DNA of 64,000 nt from Cerrena zonata (taxonomy: Eukaryota > Basidiomycota > Agaricomycetes > Polyporales > Cerrenaceae). A model generated the notes under the pieces. It ran no database searches. It was not told the DNA's origin and saw nothing but the letters and a program-made list of their open reading frames with translations. A program made the translations under genes and the position numbers. This document shows positions 46,701-59,147 of this stretch, piece after piece (positions within the stretch are counted from its first letter, which is position 1; each line of letters opens with the position of its first letter). The DNA lies in assembly GCA_038087015.1 (NCBI GenBank), contig JASBNA010000040.1:310001-374000 (forward strand), given 5' to 3'.

Positions 46701-47330
46701 AAAGATGATTCGGAACTGGATAGTGCAGTTGAGTGTACATCCGTAGACAAATTGGAGATGTCTTCCAGTACGATTGGTGGACTGGGGTGCATTCTCACGG
46801 GCCCGGATTTTAAAGGTGAAGGAGGACGATGGAGGGACTGGGGCTGTACCATAGAACTTGCGGCTTCCGCAACAAATGGCGGGTAATTGGTGAGTTGCGG
46901 CTCATCAATTGCAGGTGTGCAGGATACCTGAGTAGTTATTAGTAACCAATATACAACCAAAATTTTCCGAGTACCTTGTCTTCACGAGTTGACGAGCCAT
47001 CTCCATTTCCCTCTGGTATATCACCTTCTTTACCAAAAGAGACGGTCGACATTAATGCCGCAGTGTGTTTACGTGGAGAACCGGTGACCTAACCGACATG
47101 AACAGGTGTCAACGCTCGAAAACGACCACATTCAAAAGGGTTACCTTTCTACGCTTCCTAGGTGTTTCCTCGTTGTTGACACGGCGCTTGGAGGGTGTAT
47201 GCGGTTCGGGTGGTAATAGATGATAGATTGCCTCGGAGGTCGCAGCTTGCTCTGGACGTGGAACAGCGTCCATAAGTTCGAGTTCCTCTTCTTCATTATC
47301 CGAGGTAGGTATCACTTCGCCAAAGTCCAT
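40774..47330 (-). CDS. MMS22: Mus7/MMS22-family replication-repair protein
   Basis: Ten exons (47145-47330, 46975-47088, 45614-46927, 42153-45557, 41807-42096, 41595-41756, 41413-41538, 41152-41362, 40973-41097, 40774-40920) encode about 2026 residues. Mms22/Mus7 acts with the Rtt101 cullin ligase, or its equivalent, to rescue stalled forks. The N-terminal 900 residues are disordered, acidic and serine-rich with many basic patches (KRKRLKPFPLKRK). The conserved helical body includes KRMMPGRWILEQQKK, then the C-terminal module WSLYFDLGPQSWERI, RRVGLRFMFKVLELDPAAY and a final RRPLIWNHDRIRSSS. Nine junctions close in phase; that between 45614 and 45557 is off by one base, so the splice or the sequence is wrong there. 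Exon 42153-45557 is one uninterrupted 3.4 kb frame. The start may instead be 47363. Confidence 0.85.
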
Positions 47331-47558
47331 GCAAGCGTGAAGGAAATAGGTTATGTCTGACAAAATGAAACAGGTGAATAACGCGTCGTAGTTTGATGAC
47401 CGTGACAGTAATGATTACACGTTAGTGCAACGCGACGTGACACAGCCACGTGCCATGTGACAGTCGCGTATTACTTTTGGCTTGTCCTTGCATTATGATT
47501 GTCACGGTCAACTTTGCCAATATTGCTTGAGTACCGCCAGCTCTCCCCCGCCATCAAG
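47331..47558. promoter_or_regulatory. Divergent promoter MMS22 / LRR protein, with ACGCGT and CACGTG boxes
   Basis: This 228 bp stretch lies between divergent starts. An ACGCGT box is at 47381-47386, about 50 bp upstream of the MMS22 ATG, and a CACGTG E-box sits near 47450. ACGCGT is the MBF-type G1/S element in other fungi; activity here is inferred only from the match. Confidence 0.5.
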
Positions 47559-48817
47559 ATGCCGATAACGACGACATATACTGCACATTTGAACTTTGGT
47601 CTATCAATAATACGTCGAATCAGCGAATACTTAGACAAGAGAAGTCTTCGGGCGTCCACCCTGACATGCCAGCAATGGTACCTCGCATCTCGCCCAGTGG
47701 TTTTTGGAAAAATCTTTGTTAAAGACAGCCGGAAATATTCTCGCTTGCTGCACCTACTGGAGTACCATCCAGACATCTGTCTCTGGATCAAGACACTGCG
47801 TCTCGAAAAAGCAAACGACGAAGATACAGAATCTGTCGAACCTAATGGAAACTTTGTCTATGCTTTTGCTTCAGAACTGGCTCCTAGATTAAGCAAGCTT
47901 CAACGCTTGGAACTCGCTTGGATGGAGGAGCTTGACCCGTACCGTGTATCCTCTTTCCTCTCTGGCTTGCTATCATTAAAAACCGTGCACACACTTTGTA
48001 TTTCCAACTGCCACTTCACTGGTGATTTCATTCTGTCGCTCGCAAACGCGTTTCCTACCCTCACCTCACTCCAAGTCCTTGGCTTTTCCTCCCCCTATTA
48101 CCGTGATTGTCCTCTTCCTCTGGAATCGAATCAACATCTTCTCCGATTACGCAGGTTAAAGCTGCATGAAGACCAAGAGCAGATTGCTGACGACGAAAAC
48201 ATCATCAGCACTTTGTACCGCGCACTAGCATCCTGTCCGACTAAAGATGGTCTTCGCTGTCTTGACCTCGCATTCATGAACCGCATATCTTTGCCACACA
48301 TTGGCACGTTGTTGAAATCCGTGGCTCATTCTCTCGAAGAGCTTACTATCAAATTGCCTATGTCGATGAAGATTTGGGGAAAAGATCGTGGTCTCGCAGG
48401 TTCGCACCTTCCACCGTGGATTTCTACCGTCGTAAATTCATTTCTTCTTCAGAATTTAAATTCCACCTTAATTTGAGCTCCCTCCTCAACTTACGTACGC
48501 TTCGCATCGACGAAATAAATCATCCTGCAACTCGTGACATTCTTACCACGCTACCAGAACCTATCTTACTTCGTCGTTTAACCTTCGGGCTGGAGTTCAA
48601 CAACATCTCGAGATTCTCAAATAAAGCCTATGCGCCCTTGGATGAATATCTTGCCAGTGCTCGATTCCCTGCTACTATGCAAATATGGTTCGACTACAAG
48701 GGTATATTGGACAACGAGCAGGTGCAAGGAAAGATCAGACGTGTTTTCAAGAGTGTACATATGAAAGGTGTCCTGGGTGTTTCTAGAGTCGTCAAAGAGT
48801 ATTTTTTACGACTCTGA
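47559..48817 (+). CDS. F-box-like / leucine-rich-repeat protein
   Basis: Two exons (47559-48399, 48453-48817) encode 401 residues. The N-terminus (GLSIIRRISEYLDKRSLRASTLTCQQWYLASRPVVF) has the pattern of a diverged F-box: a hydrophobic helix, a polar step and a conserved W. The rest has regular leucine-rich segments such as LSKLQRLELAWME, LKTVHTLCISNC, LLRLRRLKLHED and LLNLRTLRID. It is probably an SCF substrate adaptor. It is unlike the tandem pair at 15657-19540 beyond this general plan. The junction G|AA restores EFKFHLNLSSLLNLRTL. Target unknown. Confidence 0.8.
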
Positions 48818-49782
48818 CTCTGACTCTGACGCTGGTCTAGTACGTTCAAAGTTATGCCTTATTGATTCTTCTCTGAATTAACGACATGACTATGACGTAG
48901 GAGGATTTTGACCTGGGAGATTCGTTGGGATCAATTTTCTAGATTTCTCATCGGCTTCCTTCTCATTCTCTGTGTTCCGTGCTGATTTCATGCCACTTGT
49001 AACCGACACCCTTTCATCGGGCTAGTCTCATTCCAATACACCGATGTCTTGTGCTTTCAAGCTACTGTACTGGGAAACCTTTGAGAACCCTTGATCGGTT
49101 AGAAGCTATCCAGGGTACATTCTTGATCCCGGACCCTTTTGAAAACCCGATAGCTCGGTGCCTACACTAGGCTGGATGTATGCGTCGTAAGTATTGGGCT
49201 AGGTTCTGATGAACTTCACCCGCAACTCATCAGTTTTGTTCGTATCAACTTGGATGGTATCATCGTAAAAAACACTTCCCCCGCCTCGGTCGGATGCGTC
49301 GCTAATCCATCACACAGACCCTTGAAAGTACTTGGAATTGAATGAACCTACGCAACGGGCAAAGCACTGGCGATCGATTTGGTCCCCTTTTGGTGATATC
49401 TAATCCACAGCTTCTACGATATGCGAGCTATCAAACCCTATGCATCAGCGCAATGTGCACTTGGTAGTTGAAGGACCCTTGATGCAGAGACTTATCCGAC
49501 ACACAGCAACGCTTGTTTTGTAGTAAGTTCTCCGGGTTGACCGTAACAGGCTCAAGGAAAAGGTATAAATACAACAGCTCAATAGGGGAAGGTCTTCAGC
49601 CCTTTCGTTTCAGAGCTCACATTTTCACTCCTCCAGGTGCTGGCCGGTGAGTGATATTCTGTCCAATACTCCTGACCACTTGATTTACTCGTTTCTTAAC
49701 CTTTTTACAACTTGTTCTTTTTACGACAGTCAACGTCTCTTCGACCCTCTTCACCAATCTTCACCTTTCCAACTCACCCATC
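48818..49782. other. Intergenic, no gene seen
   Basis: This 965 bp stretch has no supported ORF. A TATA-like word (ggtataaata) near 49563 lies about 220 bp before the next start codon and fits that gene's promoter. Nothing else is recognised. Confidence 0.45.
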
Positions 49783-50735
49783 ATGAAGACTTCCGCCGTT
49801 ATCTTTGCTCTCGCCCTTTCCGTCGTCCCAACCCTAACAACTGCTGCGCATATACCGAGGTATGTATCATGATTATACTATCGTAGACATCATTATAACA
49901 CGTATTTTATTTTAGTCGCGATTTGGATGCACGAGGAAGCTCCGTGCAGTATGGCAGAGACGATACTTTCTACTCCCGCAAATTGTCTCAACGTGATGTG
50001 GACGAATCCATGATGCTCGTGCGGGACTTCCATGAACGGCTTGCGAGGGCAGTCCCAGATTCAACGGATGAATCCGGTGCTCTTAATCTCGGAAAACTTG
50101 CCAGCTTTGTCGTTCACGCTGCCAGCGAGATATTCAGCAGAGATGAGTTGGAATCATTCATACTGGCCAGGTCTGAGGACAACGAGGACGAGTCTGGCGC
50201 ATTCAGTATTGGAAGGGCTGTTTCTACAATTGGCAAGATCTTCGACCTCTTCGGCGGTCACCACTCTCAATCCCAACCTCAACCTCAACCTGCACCTGAG
50301 CTGCCACCCCAACCCCTCCCTCCTTCTGTACCACCCGTTCCTACTCCTACACCGAACCTTCCTGCGAAACGCGAGTTGGACGCTAGAGACGAACTACACG
50401 CCATATTATCTCGGGCTGTTCAGAGCTCGTCGGATGAGTCTGGAGCGTTTGACCTCGTTGGTCTTCTCAAAGACGGAGCCCGTACATTTAAGGACATATT
50501 CCTGAGAGATGCCTTGGGATCATCTATGCTCGCTAGGTCTACCAGGCAGTCACAAGTCTTTACTCGGGATTTTGGTGATGTTGCTACACGGGACCTGTTA
50601 GCTACGCTCGTGACACGAGCATACTATGAGGACCTTTTGGGAAGGTATGTCGTTCCCACCATTATTCTCCCATTCAATACATTCAATACTGAATCATGTT
50701 CTTGTAGGGATGTATCGTTGAATGGACTTGACTGA
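49783..50735 (+). CDS. Secreted protein with DESGA repeats
   Basis: Three exons (49783-49859, 49916-50644, 50708-50735) encode 277 residues. A clear signal peptide (MKTSAVIFALALSVVPTLTTAA) indicates secretion. The mature part has three imperfect repeats centred on DESGA: STDESGALNLGKLAS, NEDESGAFSIGRAVS and SSDESGAFDLVGLL. Each is followed some 15-20 residues later by an IFxRD or IFLRD step and an ARS ending. A linker of QPQPQP and PPVPTP separates repeats two and three. Dibasic sites (RKL, AKRE) could be Kex2 sites. No known enzymatic domain is visible. It resembles the small secreted repeat proteins common in agaricomycetes, so function is open; a structural or signalling role is speculation. 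Confidence 0.8.
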
Positions 50736-50978
50736 GATAGCATCCTCAATTGCACCTTTGGTCGTTATTGTTGTACATAAGTTGTGTATGTCAGCAGAAA
50801 GATTCGCTCACATATCTTTGTCATCTTGGTTATCTTGGTTCTCGTATCAGCAAGGCTAGAGGGATCGGATGACAGATATCGGTATTTGCGATGCAGTACG
50901 AAGGTCAATCGTATGATTACCGAGTATACAAAAAAGTCAATTGTCCATGGGCACTCAAGCTTCTCTTTAGTACAGCAC

Positions 50979-51639
50979 TCATACACTGGCCGGTTTTACC
51001 CAATACAGTTCTGCCCACTCTCGATCAAGGACACCCATCCCAATAACATCCTGCCATGCGCCGTCGATCAAAACACCTTCTCGTCTACGGCCTTCCTCCA
51101 CAAATCCACTATATAGAACGTGAGATAAATAGATCTCGAAACCCACAAATTTCATATTTCTTACAGTTTACGGTAGAGGTTCACGGCTCTCTCGTTCCCA
51201 GCAAACACGTCTAATGTTATTCGATGTAGGGCGCATGCTTTGAAACAATGATCAAGGATAGTTCGAAGAGTTTCCTCTCCGTAACCTTTCCCCCAATGTT
51301 CTTGAAGCAATGTAATCCCAAGAGTACCGTCTCGGTTCTTTGAGGAGCCCATGTTGATAGTTAAATTACCAACGAATTCACCGCTGTCCTTTAGCGTTAT
51401 GATCACATACAGGAGGGCTTTGTCGACCTATCAACAAGATGTACCTAGGTATTGTGTAGAGATTCACAACTTCGCTTACGCACCCATCCGCGCAGTGTCT
51501 CTTTGAAGGTGGGTGAAAGAGGAACTAGGTAATCGTTCGATGTGCCCTTTCGTACTTCCGGCTGGTTCCACATGCGAAGTAAATGGTCAAGATCAGACTC
51601 AACGAAGGGCCTAAGAACAAGTCGTTCAGTCTCAAACAT
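50979..51639 (-). CDS. GNAT-family N-acetyltransferase
   Basis: Three exons (51484-51639, 51165-51427, 50979-51108) give 182 residues, a standard single-domain length. It transfers an acetyl group from acetyl-CoA to an amine. The opening FETERLVLRPFVESDLD is typical of RimJ/RimL-like GNATs. The acetyl-CoA site is seen in HWGKGYGEETLRTILDHCF. The final strand and helix, ITLDVFAGNERAVNLYRKLGF then VEEGRRREGVLIDG, complete the fold. The acceptor cannot be named from sequence; protein N-termini, small amines or antibiotics are possible. No signal peptide or membrane segment. It is convergent with the secreted repeat gene, 243 bp between stops. Confidence 0.92.
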
Positions 51640-53110
51640 TATGTACGAGGATATAGTACACAGTTAGACAAGACGCGATGAGCGTCCTTCGAGAGATAGC
51701 GCAGCTTATATGTACGTATCATACGGTCAATAATAGCCGCTTCACATGGATAGGATAGTCGCATCAACTTGAAAGAAGATTATTTGGCGATGCGGAGGTT
51801 AATAATGCATTAGGACTACAGATATAATGTTTGTAGTACGCCAAGGAGTGTTGGAGCCAATATTGAAAGAGCAAGTCACAGCTAGCACAGTAGAACCGGA
51901 GTGAGAGTCAACTGTTTTAACCATCGATTCGGGCCACAATAGCAATCAGAACAAGAGAGTTGCCCCCCCCCCCATACAATGTCGTAGAGTAGAATATGCT
52001 ACACTAAACAAGTTCAACGTTACGAAGGTGATATAAAACAGTTTTCCACCAACTTTGGCATATGATGTCAAGGGACACGGAAGTTTGATCATCTCTGCTG
52101 GCGCCGCCCAAGCTCGGATCCGGAAGTCAAATCGACAATAATGCAAGATGAGTTGAGCATCATTTAAACCAATGTCAGCATCCAGAGGACCATCAACAGC
52201 TATGAACAGGGTTCGTAAGCTTCAGGACTTTCATTATAGCCCAGATAATGACAGTTAACATGTTAGATCTAAGGTTTCCTTGGCGAAGATAATAGGGTTT
52301 TGTTTAAGTTGGAAATGGAGTGGCGAACAGGTATCGGCAGAGGAGTAAATATGCTGTCACTTCCCGCGTTGACACACTGGTGTTCAATCATAGGTAGGAA
52401 TTCAGAGACAAGTTGAACGTCGGTAGAGGTCGGTAGATGTTGAGATTTACCGCTTTCGATCTCTTGAGGATGCACGATGCACCGCATTCCGTAATCCTCC
52501 TGACACTGCTTGCCTCTGTTTCTCCATCCATAATTTAACATCCCTTCTTGCCCTCAAGCTTCAAGTTTCATATACTCATAGATTGAGGACTCCGTGAATT
52601 CGACATAAGCAAGTTAGATTACGCATGCATATACTCCTAGAGTGAATCTATGTTCACCCCTAGGTTGGCGTAGTACTACGTCATAATACGTTGCTACAAG
52701 TTCAAGTTGGGTTTTTCCCCACCATTTATTGGACCAAGTATCTGGTACTTAGTACTATACTGTATAGTGGCAGGTCTGAGAATGGTGCGTTTACGTCCCA
52801 AACCATTCTTCGTTGGTTCTCGTGACAAACTTTATGCTTCTGACCTCCGCTTGACTGACAGATGTGGGGTTTTCATCAATGGCGTTATCGCGATAGCCAC
52901 TTTTGTGGCCATTGACTGCTTTACTTGCTCGGGAGGCACATGTGTCATGATTCGTATGGAAACCTTCGTCCAATGCTGTGGTACGCGCTACACGTCAACA
53001 AGCAATGAGCAACCGGATGGGGATGGAGTGCGTGTTTTGGTGGGTCTTTACTGCACACCACCATCTGAAAGTATACGAGAGCCCTACTGTGTTGTTGCCC
53101 GTATTTTAAT
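51640..53110. other. Intergenic, no gene seen
   Basis: About 1.47 kb of AT-rich sequence. It contains a run of eleven C at 51963-51973 and only short unsupported ORFs, including one of 90 codons on the minus strand (52269-52541) and one of 135 codons on the plus strand (52707-53114) that overlaps the next gene's start. The 3' part is the MFS promoter. Confidence 0.45.
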
Positions 53111-55351
53111 ATGAGCGGGACAGCAAAAGTCGGTGGTAGTGAAGAGTCAACGTCGAAACGAGACTCCGAAGCGGGCGTCCAAACATACACAGTTGATGTG
53201 TTCGACGAACATGATTCTGGCGTAGATCCCGTTTACCATGCAAAAGCAAAAATTCTCAATGAAGCTTTACAGGAGATTGGCATGGGAAAATACCAGGTTA
53301 GTGTCTGAGCTCGGAGACCATAGAACACCGTTTTCTAATACGATTGTTTATCCTCAACAATAGTGGTATCTGTTTATAGTTACTGGCTTTGGATGGTTTT
53401 CGTGAGTAAGTTGCTCTTTATTATTTGACTTATGCTAACAAGGTGGATGTTGTAGAGATAATCTCTGGCCGGTATGCCTAACTTTTACCATTGCGAAGTA
53501 CGGCCTATTGAACTATACATCTTAGATCGTTACTAGTCTCATCCTATCCCCAGTGGTAAATGAGTTTGGCTTTGATGGTCCCTGGCTGAAACTTGCACAA
53601 AATATCGGTCTTCTCGTTGGTGCTGCATTCTGGGGTGTAGCATGCGATGTATGGGGTCGTCAGTGAGTATATTACTGTTTATTATCCAACCCATATTTAT
53701 CGTGTATTAGATGGGCGTTCAATATCACGCTGTTTATTACCGGGGTATTTGCGACAGCGTCAGGTGGTTCCCCAGGATTTGTCGCCCTGTGTTCGTTTGC
53801 TGCTGTTTGGAGCATTGGTGTCGGAGGCAACCTACCAGTCGATTCTGCAGTTTTCCTAGGTCAGCCGAATTTTGTTCTCTGTATATATCACAAACTGAAA
53901 CCTTGAAAATCTTAGAATTTATCCCCGCCTCTCATCAATACCTTCTTACGGTTTTGTCCATTTGGTGGGCGTTTGGTCAACTCATTGGCAGTTTGGTAAG
54001 TTTACTCTTTGCATAGTCAAATAATTCATTGAACAAAACTGTGCGTAGATCGCATGGCCTCTCATAGCGAATTTTTCTTGCTCCGGTACCACTCCAGCGA
54101 CATGCCCTCGCTCCGAGAATCAAGGCTGGAGATACTTCATGTACACCATGGGTGGTCTTATGCTTCTACTTTCGGTCCTCCGATTCTTCGTATTCCATCT
54201 CTACGAGTCTCCGAAGTACCTTATGGGCCGAGGCCGTGACCAAGAAGCTGTCGAAGTTGTCCACAAGGTTGCTGCATATAACGGTAAATCGATCCAATTG
54301 ACTGTGGGCACGTTACAAGACGCTGGGCGTAGAGCGGCGCCGTCAACCTCGGAGGAATCTAAGTACATGAATGTTGGTGCAAAGGCGGCCGCTTTGAGAA
54401 AATTGAAGAAGTTTGATAGTGGGCATGTCAAACCTTTGTTCGCTACGAGGAAACTGGCTTGGTCTACATCACTCTTGATCATTGTCTGGGGTGAGTCAAT
54501 CTCTGGAGGGTTCCCGTATATATGACTCATCTTGATTGTATGCTAGCATTAATCGGACTTGCGTTCCCTCTGTAAGTCCCTATACTCAGTACTCTTCTCA
54601 GAAAACTCATTTCAGCAGTTACAACGGGTTTGTTACATTTTTGTAAGTCGTATCGAGTTTAAGTTTGACGGGACAGTATCGAGCTCATGAACTCAGCTTG
54701 CAAACACGAGGCGCAGACTTCGGTGATGGTTCTCTGAATATAACCTACCGAAACGTAAGTAGTTCACTAAGCTCAACAATACTTTATTCTGAAAGTACAC
54801 ATCATGTAGCAAGTTATCCTCAGTGTTATTGGTGTTCCCGGTGCCTTGTTAGCTGGATGGATGGTTGAGCTGCGATTCCTTGGGCGAAAGGGCACATTGG
54901 CAATCTCAACAGGTAAATTTGAATGCAAGATGAGAAACGTTGTACTCATTTGCTCTTTACAGTCCTTACTGGGGTATTCTTATTTGCGAGCACGACTGCT
55001 CGAAATTCAAACGCGTTGCTAGGTTGGAACTGTGGTTATACCTTTACCAGTAATGTCATGTACGGCGTGTTATATGCCGTTTCTCCCGAGCTTTTCCCAA
55101 CCAAAGATAGAGGGACAGGTAACGCAATTGTATCATCGGCAAATCGAGTCTTCGGCATCATGGTACGCTTTACGTTGCTGAATTACAATACATTCAAAGC
55201 TTATACTTCAAAACTTTAGGCCCCGATCATTGCTCTATACGCCGATCTTTCAACACCCGTTCCCATATATGTTGCAGGTGCTCTGTTCCTGGTCTCGGGC
55301 CTCATTGTGCTATTGCTTCCATTTGAACCTCGTGGAAAGGCGTCGATCTAG
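53111..55351 (+). CDS. MFS transporter of the SV2/SP type
   Basis: Thirteen exons (53111-53296, 53364-53401, 53456-53471, 53526-53662, 53711-53859, 53916-53995, 54049-54490, 54547-54571, 54619-54642, 54697-54754, 54810-54912, 54963-55162, 55220-55351) close to 529 residues and about twelve membrane segments. It is a major facilitator. Landmarks are WYLFIVTGFGWFSDNLWP, the loop motif GVACDVWGRQ between TM2 and TM3, FIPASHQYLLTVLSIWW, ELRFLGRKGTLA, YAVSPELFPTKDRGTGN and a C-terminal LLLPFEPRGKASI, all typical of fungal relatives of sugar transporters. The substrate is not predictable. Exons of 16, 24 and 25 nt occur within the membrane region. Confidence 0.9.
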
Positions 55352-58300
55352 ATATTACTGTACCTCTGCTGACTCACGTACAAACGGCCCTCACTGATCA
55401 TGCTTATTATTTGAAAATGAAATCTGAATCCCAATTTAGTATTTCTTCTGAAGTTCATGTTCATTGAAAAACGTCTTGGTCGTATTCACTTCTAGCTACA
55501 ATGATCTGGAAGTCGTATACAACATAACTATCTACATTTCTTATTCTCTGAATAGTAAATCGCAGGTAGAGATACCTGTCAGTAGTACTTGAAGCTTGAA
55601 GGTCCGATGACTGTAATGAGTTGTAGTGGCAAAGTCAGCGTCAACCGTTCGCGTTGTGGGAGGCGCGCCTCGACGCGCCGCGGACTGTACAACGACTCCT
55701 ATCACGGTGCATGAAACGTTTATACTCAACGTCTGGGCTTCTGATCTATGTTGGCAAAAAGAGTTAACATATCCCCGGCCGTAGATATGTCTTGACCTGA
55801 AGGTCATTGGTCGAAGGAGCAAACACTTCAAGTCATGACAACTCGAACTTTACGCAAGTTAAGCCCGCGTGCAGGTCCCGGCTCCCGCGCCAGTGTTACA
55901 ATATGTAACGTCCTTCAACTAGGAGGTTAACAAGGAGGCGGTAAAGAGTTCTTTACCCTTTGTTGTCGTGCTTCGAGTCTTTGGCAAAATTTCTAGGCGA
56001 TCTTCATCCTGATCCCTGGTCAATAGTCGTGGCCAAGGTACATCGTTCCAGGAGAAGAGAACTGTAGTCTGGGTACGAAAGCTACCATCTTCAGTGTAGT
56101 GATCAGCGGATACGTGACCGTGCGTGGGATGCGTATGGGGGAACGAGGGTCACCAGTGAGTTCGTCGTTTCAGCGCATCTAGAAACTCGCTGATATGTTC
56201 GAGTATGACCAGTAGGCTCGGAATCATTAAAAACAGCCTCCTGACTAGGCCTTATAGCAGTCACAACAAGGAAACAGCATCTCAAAGGAAGTGTCTGTTC
56301 CAAGGGTCGAGACTGTCACTCTAGCAAAGAACGAGTTCTTTTCCATGATCATGACTTCGGTGTCAGCGTTGTGATGTCTATTCAAGGGGCTCCCACCTAT
56401 ATAGATCGCGATTTTTTGCTATGGTCAATGACCAGTATTCTACGGCTTTGACCTTTCTTCCTCGATTTACCGGTTTTATCGTGGGATAACCTGCGAGAAT
56501 TAAATACGTGCTAGGTCATAAAGAGGCAATACCAACGTACCTATACCCCCGGAACATCTTGAAGAGAAAGGACGGGTGCAGTTGAAGAAAGTAAGACCTT
56601 CAATTTATTCGAAGACGAACGATATCTGTCCTGACCGTGTGGGCTCGTACTAGGTCATGACGAGTTGCTGGTTAGTGACTCAAACGCGATAGCATCCTCT
56701 CGACGAACGCCTTGAGATTGGGGAATATTGTTACTCCGTTGGATTCTAGATGCTGCTAAGCTTGGTGATCAACGTCCATCTGCAGTAGAAGTAGAACGGT
56801 CCTCGAGGAGCAAGAGTGAAGATCGCCTGGAGAAATTACCAACAAATTGACCCACCGTCGGATGGGACACGAGGTTGGGCGGTGGATGGTCATTGACAAA
56901 CACTGTTCGTTGCGTACGTCGCGTATAGGTCGTGCATCTATACGTGTGATGACTAGCTTCATAAAATACAGAGTTGATTCTGTCTTTGAAAGGTGTTAGT
57001 ATCGAACAACATTTCGTGACCATGTGGCGACTCACTAGGTACTAAACATGGAAGGATGTCACTACTCTGGCGGAGAATGCGCGACATGCTATCATGAAGC
57101 TCACCCTGGTGATTCCATCGGCCATTGGGCTCCAACCCTACCGGTCGACTCTACAACCCAATCGCATCTCTACACTCGACAAGACGTTATATTCATTGCC
57201 TCTGTTGACTCGCGCTTTCTCCGTGACTACAAGCAGTTGCAAGGCAGACCCGAGTCCTTCAGTTCTCTTCTCCTGATGGAAGAGGCTGTAAGTTATGTCT
57301 ATGAAGGATGCAAGGTTGAGGGGGACGGGGTGGTGGTTCGTCTTTCGACGCCCATCATCAACGTGGTACAGAACTCCATGTGTGACCTTCGAGCCGCGCC
57401 GAGAATGATGCTGCGTCTCCGTCCAGGCGAAGCCACAGACGTTTGCAAGCAAGCGAACATGTCCTATCTGTACGCCCTAAGGTGTGGAACTTTTTATCCG
57501 AAGGCCTGGCTTGATTAATGTGATAAGCCCTGTCTAGCAACGAAGTTCTCCAGCGTGTATACCATCATCATCAAGCGTCGACATCGTGTTCCAGATGGTC
57601 CAACTCAGTTGTGGAATGACAGAATAATTACAAGCATGACCCTGGTACGCAGCAAGAGTTCATCAAGTGACACCTTCCAGCCCTGTTTCAGAAGGCACAC
57701 AGGCAGTAACTTAACGCCACTTTATGCCGTAGAAAATGTCCCATGGAAGTTTCTCCCCCTTGCCAGACTCCTGGTCTGACCGACGGCCTCAGAAAGACGC
57801 TTGCAGGACACCCTTTGGGTGAGACCACTCCCAAGGACATGTTTCAACACAACCGCGCAGTCTATCTCCATTTCATACCTACCACGAAACTGCGCCGGCA
57901 AGTCCAATGTGCAACTTAAAGCTTTGTTATTAGCAGAAGGCTTCCGATATGGAAACGATGTCATATCTGGGGAGGCTTTATCCAAGCTGCTCTGGAGTCT
58001 AACCGTCAATATCGATTGTCCACCATGTGATGATTTATGACACGGTCAATTTATTGTATTCCTTTCTCGCTAACCTAACTTCGAAACTACTAGAAGATTG
58101 ACTTCCAGTCATCAAATAGGTTAGGTCATGGACTCACTCGGACCCGTTTCGATGTTACACGCACAGAATTCTGACCCTCACATCCGCTCAGAGAAAACAA
58201 TCCCCCATGTGTTGCCCATTCGTATAAACGAATTCATACAACAGACTCGTTTTGCGAGATACCGGTGGTTTTATTCGCGAACATCATGGACATTCTGCGC

Positions 58301-59147
58301 ATTCCCTTGACCTTTGGAGCGTGTAAAACATCAAACCATCCACAGTCGAACTCTACAGCGGCGGTAACGATATATTTCCGGGAGCCGAGTGTATGGAACA
58401 GAGACGGTGCGGCAAACAGCGGAATATCCTGATACGGCTATCCGACTTGGAGTACGCGATGGCCGCATATAGTAGTACCGTATAGCGGGCGCCCCTCGAT
58501 GCACGGAGGATGTTATTTGCACAGATGAGCAGAAGAAGTGGGATTACGATAACTACGAACTTCTGGAGAGAGGCATCATATATCGATGCAAGCGAATGTA
58601 AAGAGATCCTACGCCGTAGATTCAAGGTAACGAATGATAGGAACAAGTAAATAACCTCCCCTCAATTTGAATGGAATGTCCTGAAATGTGTTCTACAGCA
58701 GCAACACACCACGATGTTAGGACTCGTTCTAACTTAATGCACAGCACTCGCAGTTGTGTTCCACACCTGTGCTGCGTCTCCCCTTAATTTTTTCCACAAA
58801 CCCTCTCGATCATCGATCTATCGTGATCGAGCTCAGCTGCGGCTAGACTCTTTCCCAACAGCATCCGTTCGGTACATGGGGGTAACTCGGACCCTCCATT
58901 TTGTTGGTCGACGGCGCGTTTCCACTTCCATGGATTCCGAGTTAGTCTAATATTAGCCTTGCACAGAATATATATAAAGGCGAGACATCTGAAATGAACG
59001 ACCCTTGTAACCCCCAACTCTCCTCCCCCTCCCCCTCGGTCCCCACACTTAGGTCGTCTCCCTATTGTACCCCTTGTATATAGGGAAGTTGCTTCTCCTA
59101 GGACCTGCTTATCCGCCCAACCTTGCTCGATTCTCGGTTCTCCAATC
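55352..59147. other. 3.8 kb gene-poor stretch
   Basis: This is the largest gene-free interval. The longest ORF is 156 codons (57048-57518, plus strand) and matches nothing I know. A GC-rich patch with the palindrome AGGCGCGCCT lies at 55661-55670. A TATA-like word (atatatataaagg) near 58970 fits the promoter of the RTA1-like gene downstream. I see no terminal repeat or transposase. Confidence 0.4.

Noticed and set aside
57048..57518. A 156-codon ORF in the gene-poor region.
   Set aside because: No domain, signal, splice support or neighbour; length is within chance for this region.
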